DNA of 64,000 bases from Pseudoclavibacter terrae (GCF_008831075.1 NZ_WBJX01000007.1:1-64000), one strand, 5' to 3'. Positions 43,507-52,770 are shown, counted from the stretch's first letter. The notes: generated from the letters alone by a model not told the origin. Numbers and translations are program-made.

Positions 43507-44423
43507 GCGCCAGCGACACCGCGCTCCGGGTCGACCGAGTCACGCGCACCTTCGCCAACGACACCGGCATCCGCGACATCACGTTCGAGGCCGCGAATCG
43601 GGGCATCACCGCCGTCATCGGACCGAACGGAGCAGGCAAGACCGTCCTCTTCACCATCATCGCGGGGCTGGCATCAGCCGACTCCGGACACGTCGTGGCC
43701 CAGCCCGGCGCACGGACGGCGTACTGCCCCGACGTTCCCGAGTTCGAGTCCTGGCTCACGGCGCGCGAGGTGGTCGAGAACTCCGCCGCGATGTGCGGCG
43801 GCACCCCCAGCCGCACCGCACCACGAGAAGCGCTCGCCCTCTGCGGGCTGAGCAAGGTCGAGAACCGCGGTGTCGCGAACTTCTCGAGAGGCATGCTGCA
43901 ACGCCTCGGGCTGGCAGCCGCGCTGGTCCTGGATCCCGACGTGCTCATCCTCGACGAACCCAACAGCGCGCTCGACCCGATCGGTCGAGCAGACATCCGA
44001 GCTGTGCTCGAGGAGCAACGACAGCACAGGTGCATCCTCCTCTCCAGCCACCTCCTCAGCGAGGTGGAACAGCTCGCCGACCACGTCGTGGTCATGAACG
44101 AAGGGCGCCTGATCTCGTCCGGAACGACGTCGCAGCTCCTCACACGCGCCGCGGACCCCACCTGGAACATCCGCCTCAGCACCCCGCTCACCCCGGAAGG
44201 GGCACGCATGTCCGAGCACATGCTCCGCGCGCGCTTCCCGGAGACGCGCATCCGCTTCCCCACTGACGCGATCTGCCAGGCGCGCTTCTCGAGCTTCGAG
44301 CAGGCCCACACAGAGCTTCCTCGGCTGATCGCCGCGCTGCCCGCCCCGCTCATCGAAGTCACCCTCGAAGGTCGAGACCTCGACGCCGCATTCGCGCGAC
44401 TCATCGGAGACCCCCACCCATGA
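43503..44423 (+). CDS. ABC exporter ATP-binding protein
   Basis: A 306-residue ABC ATPase of the antibiotic/lipid exporter type: Walker A GPNGAGKT, Q-loop region YCPDVPEFESWLT, signature NFSRGMLQRLGLAAAL (a degenerate LSGGQ), Walker B VLILDEP and the switch SSHLLSEVEQL. A C-terminal extension of ~90 residues is typical. GTG at 43503 overlaps the preceding stop. The unusual signature SRGM is seen in exporters of this class and does not by itself imply inactivity. Confidence 0.88.
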   Translation: MSASDTALRVDRVTRTFANDTGIRDITFEAANRGITAVIGPNGAGKTVLFTIIAGLASADSGHVVAQPGARTAYCPDVPEFESWLTAREVVENSAAMCGGTPSRTAPREALALCGLSKVENRGVANFSRGMLQRLGLAAALVLDPDVLILDEPNSALDPIGRADIRAVLEEQRQHRCILLSSHLLSEVEQLADHVVVMNEGRLISSGTTSQLLTRAADPTWNIRLSTPLTPEGARMSEHMLRARFPETRIRFPTDAICQARFSSFEQAHTELPRLIAALPAPLIEVTLEGRDLDAAFARLIGDPHP

Positions 44424-45172
44424 GACACGTCATCCGCTCATCCGCTCGCGTGGAGAGCCTCCGACTCCTTCGGACAGGTCTCCTGCTCGGCATGATCGTG
44501 GCCTTCACGTTCTTCGGCCTCTCGGCGCCCGTTCTCGCAACCCACATGCAGGAGATCTTCGACGCAGCGGCGAGCGCCGAGCAGATCAGCATGACCGCCG
44601 CCGCTCCGACGCCCGCCGACGGGATCGCCCTCTACAACCAGAGCGCGATGCAGCTCGGCCTCATCCTGTCCGTCGCCACCGCGGTCACGTCGCTGACCTG
44701 GGACACGAGACCCGGCTCGTCGATCTTCTACCGCACCCGGGTGCGAACGATCGCGGCCCTCACCGCGCCCCGACTGGGCGTGGACTGGCTGGCAGCAGTC
44801 ACGAGCTACACCCTCGGCCTGGCGTGCGCGGGCGCCATCAGTGTGGCCGCGATCGGGCCGCTGACCGCGACGTTCATCGCCACGACCTGGGCCGCATCCA
44901 CCGCCTACCTCCTGATGTCGACGAGCATCGGCTACCTCGTCATGACGGTGATCCGCCGCACCGCCGCAGCCCTCGCGATCTCCGCAGTCCTCCTGCTGGC
45001 TCTTCCTCTCCTGAGCCAGGTGGATGCTGTGGCGGCTTGGTCTCCGACCTCACTCCTCGCGCAGACAGACCTCACAGCACCGCCGCTCCTCGCGGCAGGC
45101 GCCCTGACTGTCGGCTGCGTCCTGGCAGCGGGGAGCATCGCGAGACACCAGGCGCTTCGTCGAGACGCGTGA
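44420..45172 (+). CDS. ABC exporter permease
   Basis: A 250-residue membrane protein with about six helices. It follows the ATPase with an ATGA overlap. After the first helix there is a long external loop (THMQEIFDAAASAEQISMTA). It is the membrane half of the exporter. The substrate is unknown, though the HTH regulator upstream suggests a drug-inducible system. Bases 45173-45290 hold no gene. Confidence 0.82.
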   Translation: MRHVIRSSARVESLRLLRTGLLLGMIVAFTFFGLSAPVLATHMQEIFDAAASAEQISMTAAAPTPADGIALYNQSAMQLGLILSVATAVTSLTWDTRPGSSIFYRTRVRTIAALTAPRLGVDWLAAVTSYTLGLACAGAISVAAIGPLTATFIATTWAASTAYLLMSTSIGYLVMTVIRRTAAALAISAVLLLALPLLSQVDAVAAWSPTSLLAQTDLTAPPLLAAGALTVGCVLAAGSIARHQALRRDA

Positions 45173-45290
45173 CGGGACAGCGTCACGACGCTGGCACGAG
45201 GCGGCTCTGCCCGAACTCGCGGAGGATGCGGCGGGTCAGCTCTGCTCGAGACTGCCATCGCCCACGGCCACGGACCAGAAGGGCGCTACA

Positions 45291-45575
45291 GTGCCACCCA
45301 TGCAGTCCATGCGCAACGAGAGCAAGCGGAACGCCGGAACCTTCGGGCTGGTCCTGTTCATAACGGGCGTGGCGTTCACGATCGTCTCGGCCCTGCTCCT
45401 GGTGACAGGCAACGCCAGCTGGCTGAATATCGTCACCGGCGTCGGCCTCACGGCCGTCGGGTTCTCCAGCTACTCCAGCGGCCGGAAGGAGAGGCGCCAG
45501 CAGGAATTGGACAACGACGCCCGCGAGGACCGTGAGCGCGAGGCCGGCTACGGCTCAGGTGCCACTGAGCTGTGA
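45291..45575 (+). CDS. Small two-helix membrane protein
   Basis: A 94-residue protein with two hydrophobic segments (GTFGLVLFITGVAFTIVSAL and NIVTGVGLTAVGFSSYSS) and a charged C-terminus (RKERRQQELDNDAREDRERE). GTG at 45291 has GAAGGG 7 bp upstream; in-frame ATGs at 45300 and 45309 are alternatives. No known family. Confidence 0.55.
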   Translation: MPPMQSMRNESKRNAGTFGLVLFITGVAFTIVSALLLVTGNASWLNIVTGVGLTAVGFSSYSSGRKERRQQELDNDAREDREREAGYGSGATEL

Positions 45576-45608
45576 TCGGATGCCGGTGCCGACAGGGCGA
45601 CCGGGGCG

Positions 45609-45857
45609 TCAGCTCGAGGACAGGTCAGGGGCCGCGACCGGGGCGGCATGCCCTCCGGCGGCCATGATCTCGTCGACCAGCCCCTGCGCGGTGGTCGCGA
45701 CGATCTGGAAGTGGTCGCGTTCGGCGGTGGTGCTCTCGTCGCGCTCGACGGTGTCGAGGGCTGCATCGGCGTAGTCCTGGAGCGCGCTGACGAGGACCGC
45801 GTGGCGGTCCTCATCCGTCAGATCGAGGGTCACGAGGTGGGGAGTCTGCTCAGTCAT
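45609..45857 (-). CDS. Small uncharacterised protein
   Basis: An 82-residue acidic protein (TLDLTDEDRHAVLVSALQDY, ERDESTTAERDHFQIVATTA) predicted to be helical, with no membrane segment. It resembles small actinobacterial proteins of unknown role. It is followed closely by convergent genes and lies next to the small gene at 45876. Confidence 0.55.
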   Translation of the reverse strand: MTEQTPHLVTLDLTDEDRHAVLVSALQDYADAALDTVERDESTTAERDHFQIVATTAQGLVDEIMAAGGHAAPVAAPDLSSS

Positions 45858-45875
45858 GGCGGCAGTCTCCCACCC

Positions 45876-46076
45876 TCACCCGAACCGAATGTGAGCCTGC
45901 ACCCGGAACTGCCAGCGGAGTCGCTCGCCGAAGGGACGTCCGGCGGTCTCCTGCACCCGCCACATCGCGGAGCGACGGCGCGACCCGATGCGCTCGATGG
46001 CGTCGATCGGCACATCACGGAGTTCCAACTCGTCGGTCAGTTGATCGCCGTAGTCGTCCAATCGTCCACTGCTCAT
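45876..46076 (-). CDS. Small uncharacterised protein
   Basis: A 66-residue protein (MSSGRLDDYGDQLTDELELR, then a basic half ERIGSRRRSAMWRVQETAGR). GGAG lies about 7 bp before ATG 46076. It lies 12 bp downstream of the GT9 gene and may share its transcript. No family is recognised. Confidence 0.55.
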   Translation of the reverse strand: MSSGRLDDYGDQLTDELELRDVPIDAIERIGSRRRSAMWRVQETAGRPFGERLRWQFRVQAHIRFG

Positions 46077-46087
46077 CTCTCGCTCCT

Positions 46088-47221
46088 CTAGTCGGAGCGT
46101 CGTCCGGAGCGAGCGGCCCCCAGCAGCGACAGCACCTCGGCGAGCACCTCCTCGACCGCCACGTCGGCGACGAACGACACGTCGTGCTCGCAGCGCGGCG
46201 CCGTCCAGCCGACCTGCGTCGCGTCCCGCCCGCACACCGGGCAGGCGGTCACCCAGGACAGCAGCGCCCGGTGCCTGCCCCGACCCAGCGGTCCGGCGTT
46301 TATGAGATTCCCGAACCAGAAGATGCCGACGGTCCGCGCGCCGACCGCGAGCGCGAGATGCCGCGGCCCACTGTCGTTGCCGAGCACCACATCGCAGGAG
46401 GCGAAGACCCCAGCCAGCTCCGAAAGGGTGAGCTGCGCGGAGCAGTCCACCAGCAGACGACGGGCGGCGTCATCGAGATCCTGACCCGTCAGGCGGATGA
46501 TGTCCGCGGCGAGCGCCGCATCCTCTCCCTCGCCGACGAGCACGACCCTGACGCCGCGGCCCGCGAGGAGAGCAGCCACCTCCCCGAAGTGCTCCGTCGG
46601 CCACCGCCGGCGCGGATCCGTGGCCCCGGGATGCACGACGACGGTCGGCGCGTCGGCGCCGCAGACCGCCCGACCCCGCGCCAGCTCATCCTCGGAGACC
46701 CCCAGCTCGGGCTCCAGGGCGACAGCCGGCGCACCGGCGAGACCCACCACCTCGAGGGCCCGCAGCATCTCGTGCTGGTAGTAGACGTACTCGAGGTCAC
46801 GCTCCAACGGCGCGGCATCCGACGTGCGGGTGCCGATCGTGTGCCTCGCTCCCAGCGCGAGCAGGAACGGGTTCGAGTAGCGGCCGCCGCCATGCACCTG
46901 CACCGCCAGGTCATACCGCTCGGCGCGCTGCGCCTCCAGGAAGCGCTCCACCTCCCCCACGTCGACAGCCGTGTCCGGGTCGACGCCGACGCCCGGAACC
47001 GGTGGGAGCACCACCACACGATGCGGGGCACCCGGACGATCCTCGAGGAGCTCCTTCGCGAGCCGTGTGCCCAGCAGCGTGACCTCCGCGTCCGGATATG
47101 CAGAGGCCAGCGCCTGCATGGCGGGCAGAGCGAACAGCACATCCCCGAGACCGCCGGCACGCAGCACGGCGATCTTCCGGACGTCATCGAACCTGGGGGC
47201 TGGAGGGGCGATCGCAGACAT
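46088..47221 (-). CDS. Glycosyltransferase family 9 (heptosyltransferase-like)
   Basis: A 377-residue GT-B enzyme with the GT9 hallmarks: KIAVLRAGGLGDVLFALPA at the N-terminus (the Asp is catalytic in heptosyltransferases), VVVHPGATDPRRRWP and VVLGNDSGPRHLALAVG in the nucleotide-sugar half. A cysteine set near the C-terminus (WVTACPVCGRDATQ, APRCEHD) could bind zinc. GT9 enzymes use ADP-heptose, and the divergent operon encodes an HldE-type ADP-heptose synthase. This suggests heptose transfer to a cell-surface glycan in a Gram-positive. Confidence 0.85.
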   Translation of the reverse strand: MSAIAPPAPRFDDVRKIAVLRAGGLGDVLFALPAMQALASAYPDAEVTLLGTRLAKELLEDRPGAPHRVVVLPPVPGVGVDPDTAVDVGEVERFLEAQRAERYDLAVQVHGGGRYSNPFLLALGARHTIGTRTSDAAPLERDLEYVYYQHEMLRALEVVGLAGAPAVALEPELGVSEDELARGRAVCGADAPTVVVHPGATDPRRRWPTEHFGEVAALLAGRGVRVVLVGEGEDAALAADIIRLTGQDLDDAARRLLVDCSAQLTLSELAGVFASCDVVLGNDSGPRHLALAVGARTVGIFWFGNLINAGPLGRGRHRALLSWVTACPVCGRDATQVGWTAPRCEHDVSFVADVAVEEVLAEVLSLLGAARSGRRSD

Positions 47222-47336
47222 GCCTCAATGCTCCCCCGGCCGATCGTGTCAAGGGGGCAATTTTCCCAAGGTGACTGACGTAGAAGGGAATGGACGCGAC
47301 CTCACCAGCACGAGACCACGAGCCACGGAGAACGCA

Positions 47337-48740
47337 GTGAACCCCTCAACAGCAGCACCCCGCCGATTCCGCACGGACCAGGCGCAGCTCACGATCACCG
47401 ACCCACGGGACGGCAGCACCGTCGGGAGTCTCGACGCCGACGGCGCCGACCAGGTGCGCGCCGTCGTCACCCGCGCCGCGACCGCCTTCCCCCGCTGGCG
47501 AGCGACCCCCGCCGAGGAACGCGGAGCCGCGCTCCGTGCTGCGGCCTCGACCCTCGATGAGCACGCCGACGAGCTCGCCGAACTGGAGCAGCGCGAGAAC
47601 GGCCGCCACCGCGAAGCGTCCCTGGGCGGCATCCGCGCAGCAGTCGACACGCTGCGCCAGTACGCGGAGCTCGGCCCCCTCCACCGAGGCAGGAGCCTGC
47701 GGGGAGCCCTCGGCTCGATCGACCTGACCCGTGCCGAGCCTCGCGGGATCGCAGCCGTCATCACCCCCTGGAACGACCCCGTCGCGGTCACCGCGGGCCT
47801 CATCGGCGCCGCCCTCGTCACCGGGAACGTCGTCATCTCCAAGCCGAGCGAGCGCTGCCCCCATCTCGGGCTGCGCCTCGGGGAGATCCTGAGCGACTGC
47901 TTCCCACTGCATGTGCTGCAGGTGCTGACGGGCGCGGCGGAGGTCGGCGAGACACTCATCGCCGCCCCGGGAGTCGAGATCGTCGCGCACGTCGGCTCGA
48001 CCGCCGCCGGTGAGCGCATCGCGAGGGTCACGGCGCTCACCGGGGCGCACCTCATCCGCGAGAACGGCGGCAACGACGCCCTCGTCGTCGACGCCGACGT
48101 CGACCCCCGCTGGGCCGCATCCCAGGCCGCCATCGGCGCGTTCACCAACAGCGGCCAGATCTGCACGGCCGTCGAGCGCATCTTCGTGCACCGGGACCTC
48201 GCCGACGAGTTCCTCACAGCCCTCACCGCGGAAGCCCGCAAGCGCAACGAGGAGGGCGCGCTCGCCCCTCTCGTCGACGAGCGGATGCGAGCGGACGTGC
48301 ACGAGCAGGTGCTCGCATCCGCGAACGAGGGCGCACGGATCCTCGAAGGCGGTGACATCCCCGACAGCCCCGGCGCGCACTACCCGGCGACGGTGCTCAC
48401 CGACCTCCACCCCTCCATGCCGCTGTTCAGCGAGGAGACCTTCGGGCCGGTCGCCCCGGTCATGGTCGTCGATAGCTTCGAGGAGGGGCTGCGGCGAGCC
48501 GCCGACGACAGCTACGGACTGCAGGCGACCGTGCTCACGGACAGCATGGCGCACGCCGCACTCGCCGTCGACGCCCTCCCCGTCGGCACCGTCAAGGTGA
48601 ACGCGGTCTTCGGCGGAGCACCGGGCGGTTCCGCCGAACCACGGGGGCGCAGCGGCTCGGGCTTCGGCTACGGGCCGGAGCTGCTCGACGAGATGACGAC
48701 CGTGAAGGTCGTGCACGTCGAATCGGCGGTCCGTCGATGA
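47337..48740 (+). CDS. Aldehyde dehydrogenase
   Basis: A 467-residue NAD(P)-dependent aldehyde dehydrogenase: AVITPWNDPVAVTAGL (Asn), VISKPSERCPHLG (cofactor Lys-Ser), HVGSTAAGERI, LIRENGGNDALVV (Glu region) and the nucleophile NSGQICTA (Cys). It ends in FGGAPGGSAEPRGRSG. GTG at 47337 follows GGAG. It overlaps hldE (ATGA) in one transcript. A role in making or tailoring the sugar is possible but the substrate is unknown. The 115-bp region before it (47222-47336) must hold the divergent promoters for it and the GT9 gene. Confidence 0.85.
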   Translation: MNPSTAAPRRFRTDQAQLTITDPRDGSTVGSLDADGADQVRAVVTRAATAFPRWRATPAEERGAALRAAASTLDEHADELAELEQRENGRHREASLGGIRAAVDTLRQYAELGPLHRGRSLRGALGSIDLTRAEPRGIAAVITPWNDPVAVTAGLIGAALVTGNVVISKPSERCPHLGLRLGEILSDCFPLHVLQVLTGAAEVGETLIAAPGVEIVAHVGSTAAGERIARVTALTGAHLIRENGGNDALVVDADVDPRWAASQAAIGAFTNSGQICTAVERIFVHRDLADEFLTALTAEARKRNEEGALAPLVDERMRADVHEQVLASANEGARILEGGDIPDSPGAHYPATVLTDLHPSMPLFSEETFGPVAPVMVVDSFEEGLRRAADDSYGLQATVLTDSMAHAALAVDALPVGTVKVNAVFGGAPGGSAEPRGRSGSGFGYGPELLDEMTTVKVVHVESAVRR

Positions 48741-50230
48741 CCGTGAGGCTCGCATCGGCCGTGCGGGACATCTCGAACCGCAGACCAACGGTCGCCGTCA
48801 TCGGCGACTACCTGCTCGACGGATGGTGGAGCGGGCACACGCAGCGCATCGCACGCGAAGCGCCAGCGCCCGTCGTGGACGTCGACACCCGCACGCACAC
48901 CCCCGGTGGCGCCGCGAACACGGCCCTCAACCTCGCGTCCCTCGGCGCGAAGGTCCTCGCCGTGGGACTCGTCGGCGACGACGACGCTGGGAGCCTGCTG
49001 CGGGAGCGCCTCGCGGAAGCCGGCGTCGACGTGTCCCGCCTGCGCCCCGTCGACGCGGCCCGCACCACCACGAAGGTCCGCGTCTCGGTCGATGACCAGC
49101 TCCTCGTGCGCCTCGACGACGGCCAGATCGACGCGTGGCCACAACGCGAGCTCGACGCCCTCCTCGACGAGGCACTCGACGCGACCGCCCTCGCCGACGC
49201 TCAGCTCTTCTGCGACTACGGCTCCGCCATCTTCACCACCGGCACGCTCGAGCAGCTCGCCCGCCACCCTCGACCGACACTCCGAGTCGTCGACGCCCAC
49301 GACCCCACCCGGTGGCGAGCGCTGACCCCGGACATCGTCACCCCGAACGCGGCCGAAGCGGCCGCCGTCGTCGACGCCACCTTCGGCGATGGGGAGGCCC
49401 GCGTCGCCCAGGTCCTCGCCAACGCCACGACCCTCTTCCAACGAACCGGCGCATCCGGCATCATCGTCACGCTCGACCGCAGCGGCACCCTCCTGCTCCG
49501 GCAAGGGACCGAACCGCACCGGACCCACGCGCACCCCGTCTCCGAGAAGCAGGCGTCAGGGGCCGGTGACGTCTTCGTCGCAGCCGTCACGATCGCCAGC
49601 GCCGCAGGCCTCCCCCTCGAGATCGCCGCCGAACTCGGACAGCAGGCCGCGGACATCGCCGTCCGCAAGTCCGGCACCTGCGTGTGCACCCTCGACGAGC
49701 TCCACAGCTCGGTGAACGAGGCCAGTGACGCGACCACCGCGCTCGACGACCTCGCAACCCTCCTCGAGGGCCACCGCGCGGCGGGCGAGCGCATCGTCTT
49801 CACCAACGGATGCTTCGACGTGCTGCACCGCGGACACACCACCCACCTGCGACAGGCTCGACGCCTCGGTGACGTGCTCGTCGTCGCCGTCAACAGCGAC
49901 GACTCCGTGCGGCGCCTCAAAGGCGCAGACCGACCCATCAACTCGGCCGCCGACCGCGCCACGCTCCTCGCCGAGCTCTCCTGCGTCGACTACGTGCTCG
50001 TCTTCGACGACGACACCGCCGACACCCTCATCACGCGGCTCCGCCCCGACGTGTACGTCAAAGGCGGCGACTACACGCCCGAGATGCTCACCGAGACCGC
50101 GGCCATCACGGCCGTCGGCGGCGAGATCGAGATCCTCGACTACATCGAGACGCACTCCACCACGCAGCTCTTCGGACGCATTCGGGCCAGCGAGCAGCAT
50201 CCGTCCCCGACGAAGGGCAGGACCGCGTGA
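48737..50230 (+). CDS. hldE: Bifunctional heptose-7-phosphate kinase / heptose-1-phosphate adenylyltransferase
   Basis: A 497-residue fusion. Residues ~1-320 are a PfkB/ribokinase-type kinase (VAVIGDYLLDGWW, GGAANTALNLASLGAKV, and the anion-hole SGAGDVFVAA). Residues ~354-490 are a nucleotidyltransferase (FTNGCFDVLHRGHTTHL with the HxGH motif, KGGDYTPE). This matches HldE (RfaE), which makes ADP-glycero-manno-heptose precursors. It lies between the ALDH and GT2 genes with overlapping starts. The other pathway genes (gmhA, gmhB, hldD) are not in the window. HldE is classical in Gram-negative LPS synthesis; here it would feed a wall or exopolysaccharide heptose. Confidence 0.85.
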   Translation: MTVRLASAVRDISNRRPTVAVIGDYLLDGWWSGHTQRIAREAPAPVVDVDTRTHTPGGAANTALNLASLGAKVLAVGLVGDDDAGSLLRERLAEAGVDVSRLRPVDAARTTTKVRVSVDDQLLVRLDDGQIDAWPQRELDALLDEALDATALADAQLFCDYGSAIFTTGTLEQLARHPRPTLRVVDAHDPTRWRALTPDIVTPNAAEAAAVVDATFGDGEARVAQVLANATTLFQRTGASGIIVTLDRSGTLLLRQGTEPHRTHAHPVSEKQASGAGDVFVAAVTIASAAGLPLEIAAELGQQAADIAVRKSGTCVCTLDELHSSVNEASDATTALDDLATLLEGHRAAGERIVFTNGCFDVLHRGHTTHLRQARRLGDVLVVAVNSDDSVRRLKGADRPINSAADRATLLAELSCVDYVLVFDDDTADTLITRLRPDVYVKGGDYTPEMLTETAAITAVGGEIEILDYIETHSTTQLFGRIRASEQHPSPTKGRTA

Positions 50231-51159
50231 CCACGACCACGTCAGCGCACGGCAGCAGGCGCGGCTCCGCGCGCTGGGCCGCGCAGCGCGCGCCGGACCC
50301 GACCAGCCCGACCGTGGACGTGCTCATCCCCACCGCCGGCCGCACCGCGGAGCTCGCCACGACGCTCGCGGGGCTCGCCGCGCAGGACGACCCGCCGTTC
50401 CGCGTCATCATCAGCGACCAGTCGGAAGCCCTCCCCGCCACCGCAGCCCCTGCCGTCTCCGCGATGCTGCGCGTGCTCGAAGCACAAGGACGCGACGTGG
50501 TCGTGCACCGCCACCTGCCGAGGCGCGGCATGGCCGAGCAGCGCCAGTTCCTGTTCGAACGCGCCTCGTCGCCCCAGGTGCTCTACCTCGACGACGACGT
50601 CTGGCTCGAACCGGGGACACTCGCGCGCATGAGCGCCGCCCTCATCCGGCAACGCTGCGGCTTCATCGGATGCGCCGTCCAAGGGCTCTCCTACCTGGAC
50701 GACCACCGACCATCGGAACGAGCCCCGTTCGCGGCCTGGGGCGACGAGGGCGTGCAGCCGGAACGGGTACGTCCCGATACCCCCGAGTTCGAACGCTGGA
50801 CGCTGCACAACGCCGCCAACCTCCTGCATCACGCCGCCGAGCTCGGACTCACCGACGACGAGCAGCTCACCTACCGCGTGGCCTGGGTCGGCGGGTGCGT
50901 CCTCTTCGACCGCGCGACACTCGACGAGGCCGGCGCATTCACCTTCTGGCCATCGCTCCCCACCACCCACGCGGGCGAGGACGTCGCCGCCCAGTGGCGG
51001 GTCATGGAACTCGCCGGCGGCGCCGGCCTCCTCCCGAGCGGTGCAGTGCACCTCGAGGCACCCACGACCATCGTCGACCGGCGCGTCGAGGCGACGGACA
51101 TCCTCTTCGCACCCGAACGGCGCCGCCCGGCGCCCCACCAAGAAAGGAACGCATCATGA
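50227..51159 (+). CDS. Family 2-type glycosyltransferase
   Basis: A 310-residue GT-A enzyme: VDVLIPTAGRTAELATTLAG at the start, the metal-binding LYLDDDVWLEPGTL (DDD instead of DXD), and WVGGCVLFDRATLDEAGAF in the acceptor half. GTG at 50227 overlaps the hldE stop. With GT9 and HldE it probably builds a heptose-containing glycan. Acceptor and donor are unknown. Confidence 0.82.
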   Translation: MTTTTSAHGSRRGSARWAAQRAPDPTSPTVDVLIPTAGRTAELATTLAGLAAQDDPPFRVIISDQSEALPATAAPAVSAMLRVLEAQGRDVVVHRHLPRRGMAEQRQFLFERASSPQVLYLDDDVWLEPGTLARMSAALIRQRCGFIGCAVQGLSYLDDHRPSERAPFAAWGDEGVQPERVRPDTPEFERWTLHNAANLLHHAAELGLTDDEQLTYRVAWVGGCVLFDRATLDEAGAFTFWPSLPTTHAGEDVAAQWRVMELAGGAGLLPSGAVHLEAPTTIVDRRVEATDILFAPERRRPAPHQERNAS

Positions 51160-51353
51160 GCGACACCCCCAACCCCATCCAGGTGCAGAAGTACCTCGGC
51201 GGCATCGACTACCCGGCCAGCAAGGAGACCATCCTCGAGTCGGCGCGAGACTCCGGCGCGGACGACAACGTGCTGCAGGCGCTCGAAGCCATCCCCGACG
51301 GCGACTACGACGCCCCCACCGCCGTCAGCTCGGCCATCTCCGACGCGAACTGA
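51156..51353 (+). CDS. DUF2795 protein
   Basis: A 65-residue protein: QVQKYLGGIDYPASKETILE and ARDSGADDNVLQALEAIPDG are the DUF2795 motifs. Small proteins of this family are widespread in actinobacteria with unknown function. AAAGGA precedes the ATG, which overlaps the GT2 stop (ATGA). Confidence 0.85.
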   Translation: MSDTPNPIQVQKYLGGIDYPASKETILESARDSGADDNVLQALEAIPDGDYDAPTAVSSAISDAN

Positions 51354-51419
51354 CGCCATGCCCTCCCGCGCCGGATGCGCATCCATCGCGCATCCAGCGC
51401 GGGGCGGCAGAATTCGCGC

Positions 51420-51641
51420 ATGAAGAAGCTGATGCTGAACACCTACGCGTGGGTGGCGCTCGCCTTCTACGTCGTCGCCCTCATCGACCTCGGGCGCGAC
51501 GGCGGCATCTGGATCGTCTGGTTCGCGCTCGGCATGGTGTTCACCGTCATCGCCTACCGGAAGCCGAAACCGAGCGGGCAGGCCGACGCTCACGTCGACG
51601 GTTCGAACGACAGCAACGACGACCGCGAGGAGACTCCATGA
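51420..51641 (+). CDS. Small membrane protein
   Basis: A 73-residue protein with two hydrophobic segments (YAWVALAFYVVALIDLG and GGIWIVWFALGMVFTVIAY) and a polar, acidic tail (HVDGSNDSNDDREE). No family assignment. Its stop overlaps the next gene start (ATGA). Confidence 0.65.
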   Translation: MKKLMLNTYAWVALAFYVVALIDLGRDGGIWIVWFALGMVFTVIAYRKPKPSGQADAHVDGSNDSNDDREETP

Positions 51642-51850
51642 CCACAGACTTCAGCACGGGCGACCGCGTGAGCTGGAACACGTCGCAGGGGCTCACGCGG
51701 GGCAAGATCGTCGAGAAGAAAACGAAGGACTTCCACTTCGACGGGCAGAAGTTCACCGCCTCGACCGACGAGCCCGCATACCTCATCGAGTCGGAGAAGA
51801 CTGGGGCGAAGGCCGCGCACAAGGGATCAGCGCTCCGCAAGCTCTCGTAG
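51638..51850 (+). CDS. DUF2945 (HVA1/TUDOR-like) protein
   Basis: A 70-residue protein: FSTGDRVSWNTSQGLTRGKI and the end KTGAKAAHKGSALRKL match the DUF2945 hypervirulence-associated TUDOR fold. The function is unknown; the fold suggests nucleic acid or peptide binding. It is translationally coupled to the upstream membrane protein. Confidence 0.85.
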   Translation: MTTDFSTGDRVSWNTSQGLTRGKIVEKKTKDFHFDGQKFTASTDEPAYLIESEKTGAKAAHKGSALRKLS

Positions 51851-51860
51851 GCTTGCCCGC

Positions 51861-52721
51861 ATGGCAGACACCGTTCTCGAGACCGACGACCGCCACTACG
51901 AGACGTCGCTCGACGGCAACGACGTGCGGCTGGTGGTCGCCGACATGGACGGCACGCTGCTCCTCGACGACCACACCGTTCCCGACGAGTTCTGGGCGCT
52001 GCTCACCCGGATGCGCGAGGCCGGAGTCGAGTTCACGCCGGCGAGCGGCCGCCAGTACGCCACCCTCGCGAAGCTCTTCGAGCGCGACTCGGAGGGCATG
52101 TCGTTCATCGCCGAGAACGGCACCTTCGTGGTGCGGGATGGAGCGGAGGTCAGCTCGCTGACCCTCGAGACCGCATTCATCACGCGCGCCATCGCGCTGC
52201 TGCGGGGCCTCGCCGCCGGTGGCCACGACCTCGGGTTCGTGCTGTGCGGCAAGAAGTCCGCGTACATCGAACGCGGCGACGACGAGTTCATCGCCGAAGC
52301 CCGCAACTACTACGAGGCGCTCACCGTCGTCGACGACGTGCTCGACACGGACGACGAGTACGTGAAAATCGCCGTGTACGACTTCGCGGAGGTCGAGACG
52401 GGCGCCGCCACCGAGGTCGACGAGCTCCGCGAATCCCACCGAGTCGTCGTCTCCGGCCACCACTGGATGGACATCATGCCGCCCGAGGCCAACAAGGGCC
52501 GCGCGGTTCGGCAGCTGCAGGAGCGACTCGGCGTGACCGCCGCGCAGACTGCGGTGTTCGGCGACTTCTTCAACGACGTGGAGATGTTCCGCGAGGCCGA
52601 CCGCTCCTACGCGATGGCGGGCGCGCATCCGGAGGTCAAGGAGCTCGCGCGGTACCTCGCGCCCTCCAACCAGGAGCAGGGCGTCCTCACCGTCGTGACC
52701 GCCCTCCTCGACGCGCGGTAG
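51861..52721 (+). CDS. Cof-type HAD phosphatase
   Basis: A 286-residue HAD hydrolase with a C2-type cap. Motif I is VVADMDGTLLLDD (Asp nucleophile and acid), motif II is FTPASGRQ, motif III lies in the ANKGRAVRQL region (Lys), and motif IV is FGDFFNDVEMF. Such enzymes dephosphorylate sugar phosphates, nucleotides or FMN. It lies 10 bp after the DUF2945 gene. The intergenic region after it contains a repeat array. Confidence 0.88.
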   Translation: MADTVLETDDRHYETSLDGNDVRLVVADMDGTLLLDDHTVPDEFWALLTRMREAGVEFTPASGRQYATLAKLFERDSEGMSFIAENGTFVVRDGAEVSSLTLETAFITRAIALLRGLAAGGHDLGFVLCGKKSAYIERGDDEFIAEARNYYEALTVVDDVLDTDDEYVKIAVYDFAEVETGAATEVDELRESHRVVVSGHHWMDIMPPEANKGRAVRQLQERLGVTAAQTAVFGDFFNDVEMFREADRSYAMAGAHPEVKELARYLAPSNQEQGVLTVVTALLDAR

Positions 52722-52770
52722 AGGTGTCGAAGGAACCTCCACCTAGCGTCGCGCAACGCAGTTTTGGCTC

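Noticed and set aside
48737-50230. HldE taken as evidence that the organism is Gram-negative
   Set aside because: All other markers (ars cluster type, DUF2795, HxlR, CGNR, GC and start-codon usage) indicate an actinobacterium, and no LPS genes are present.
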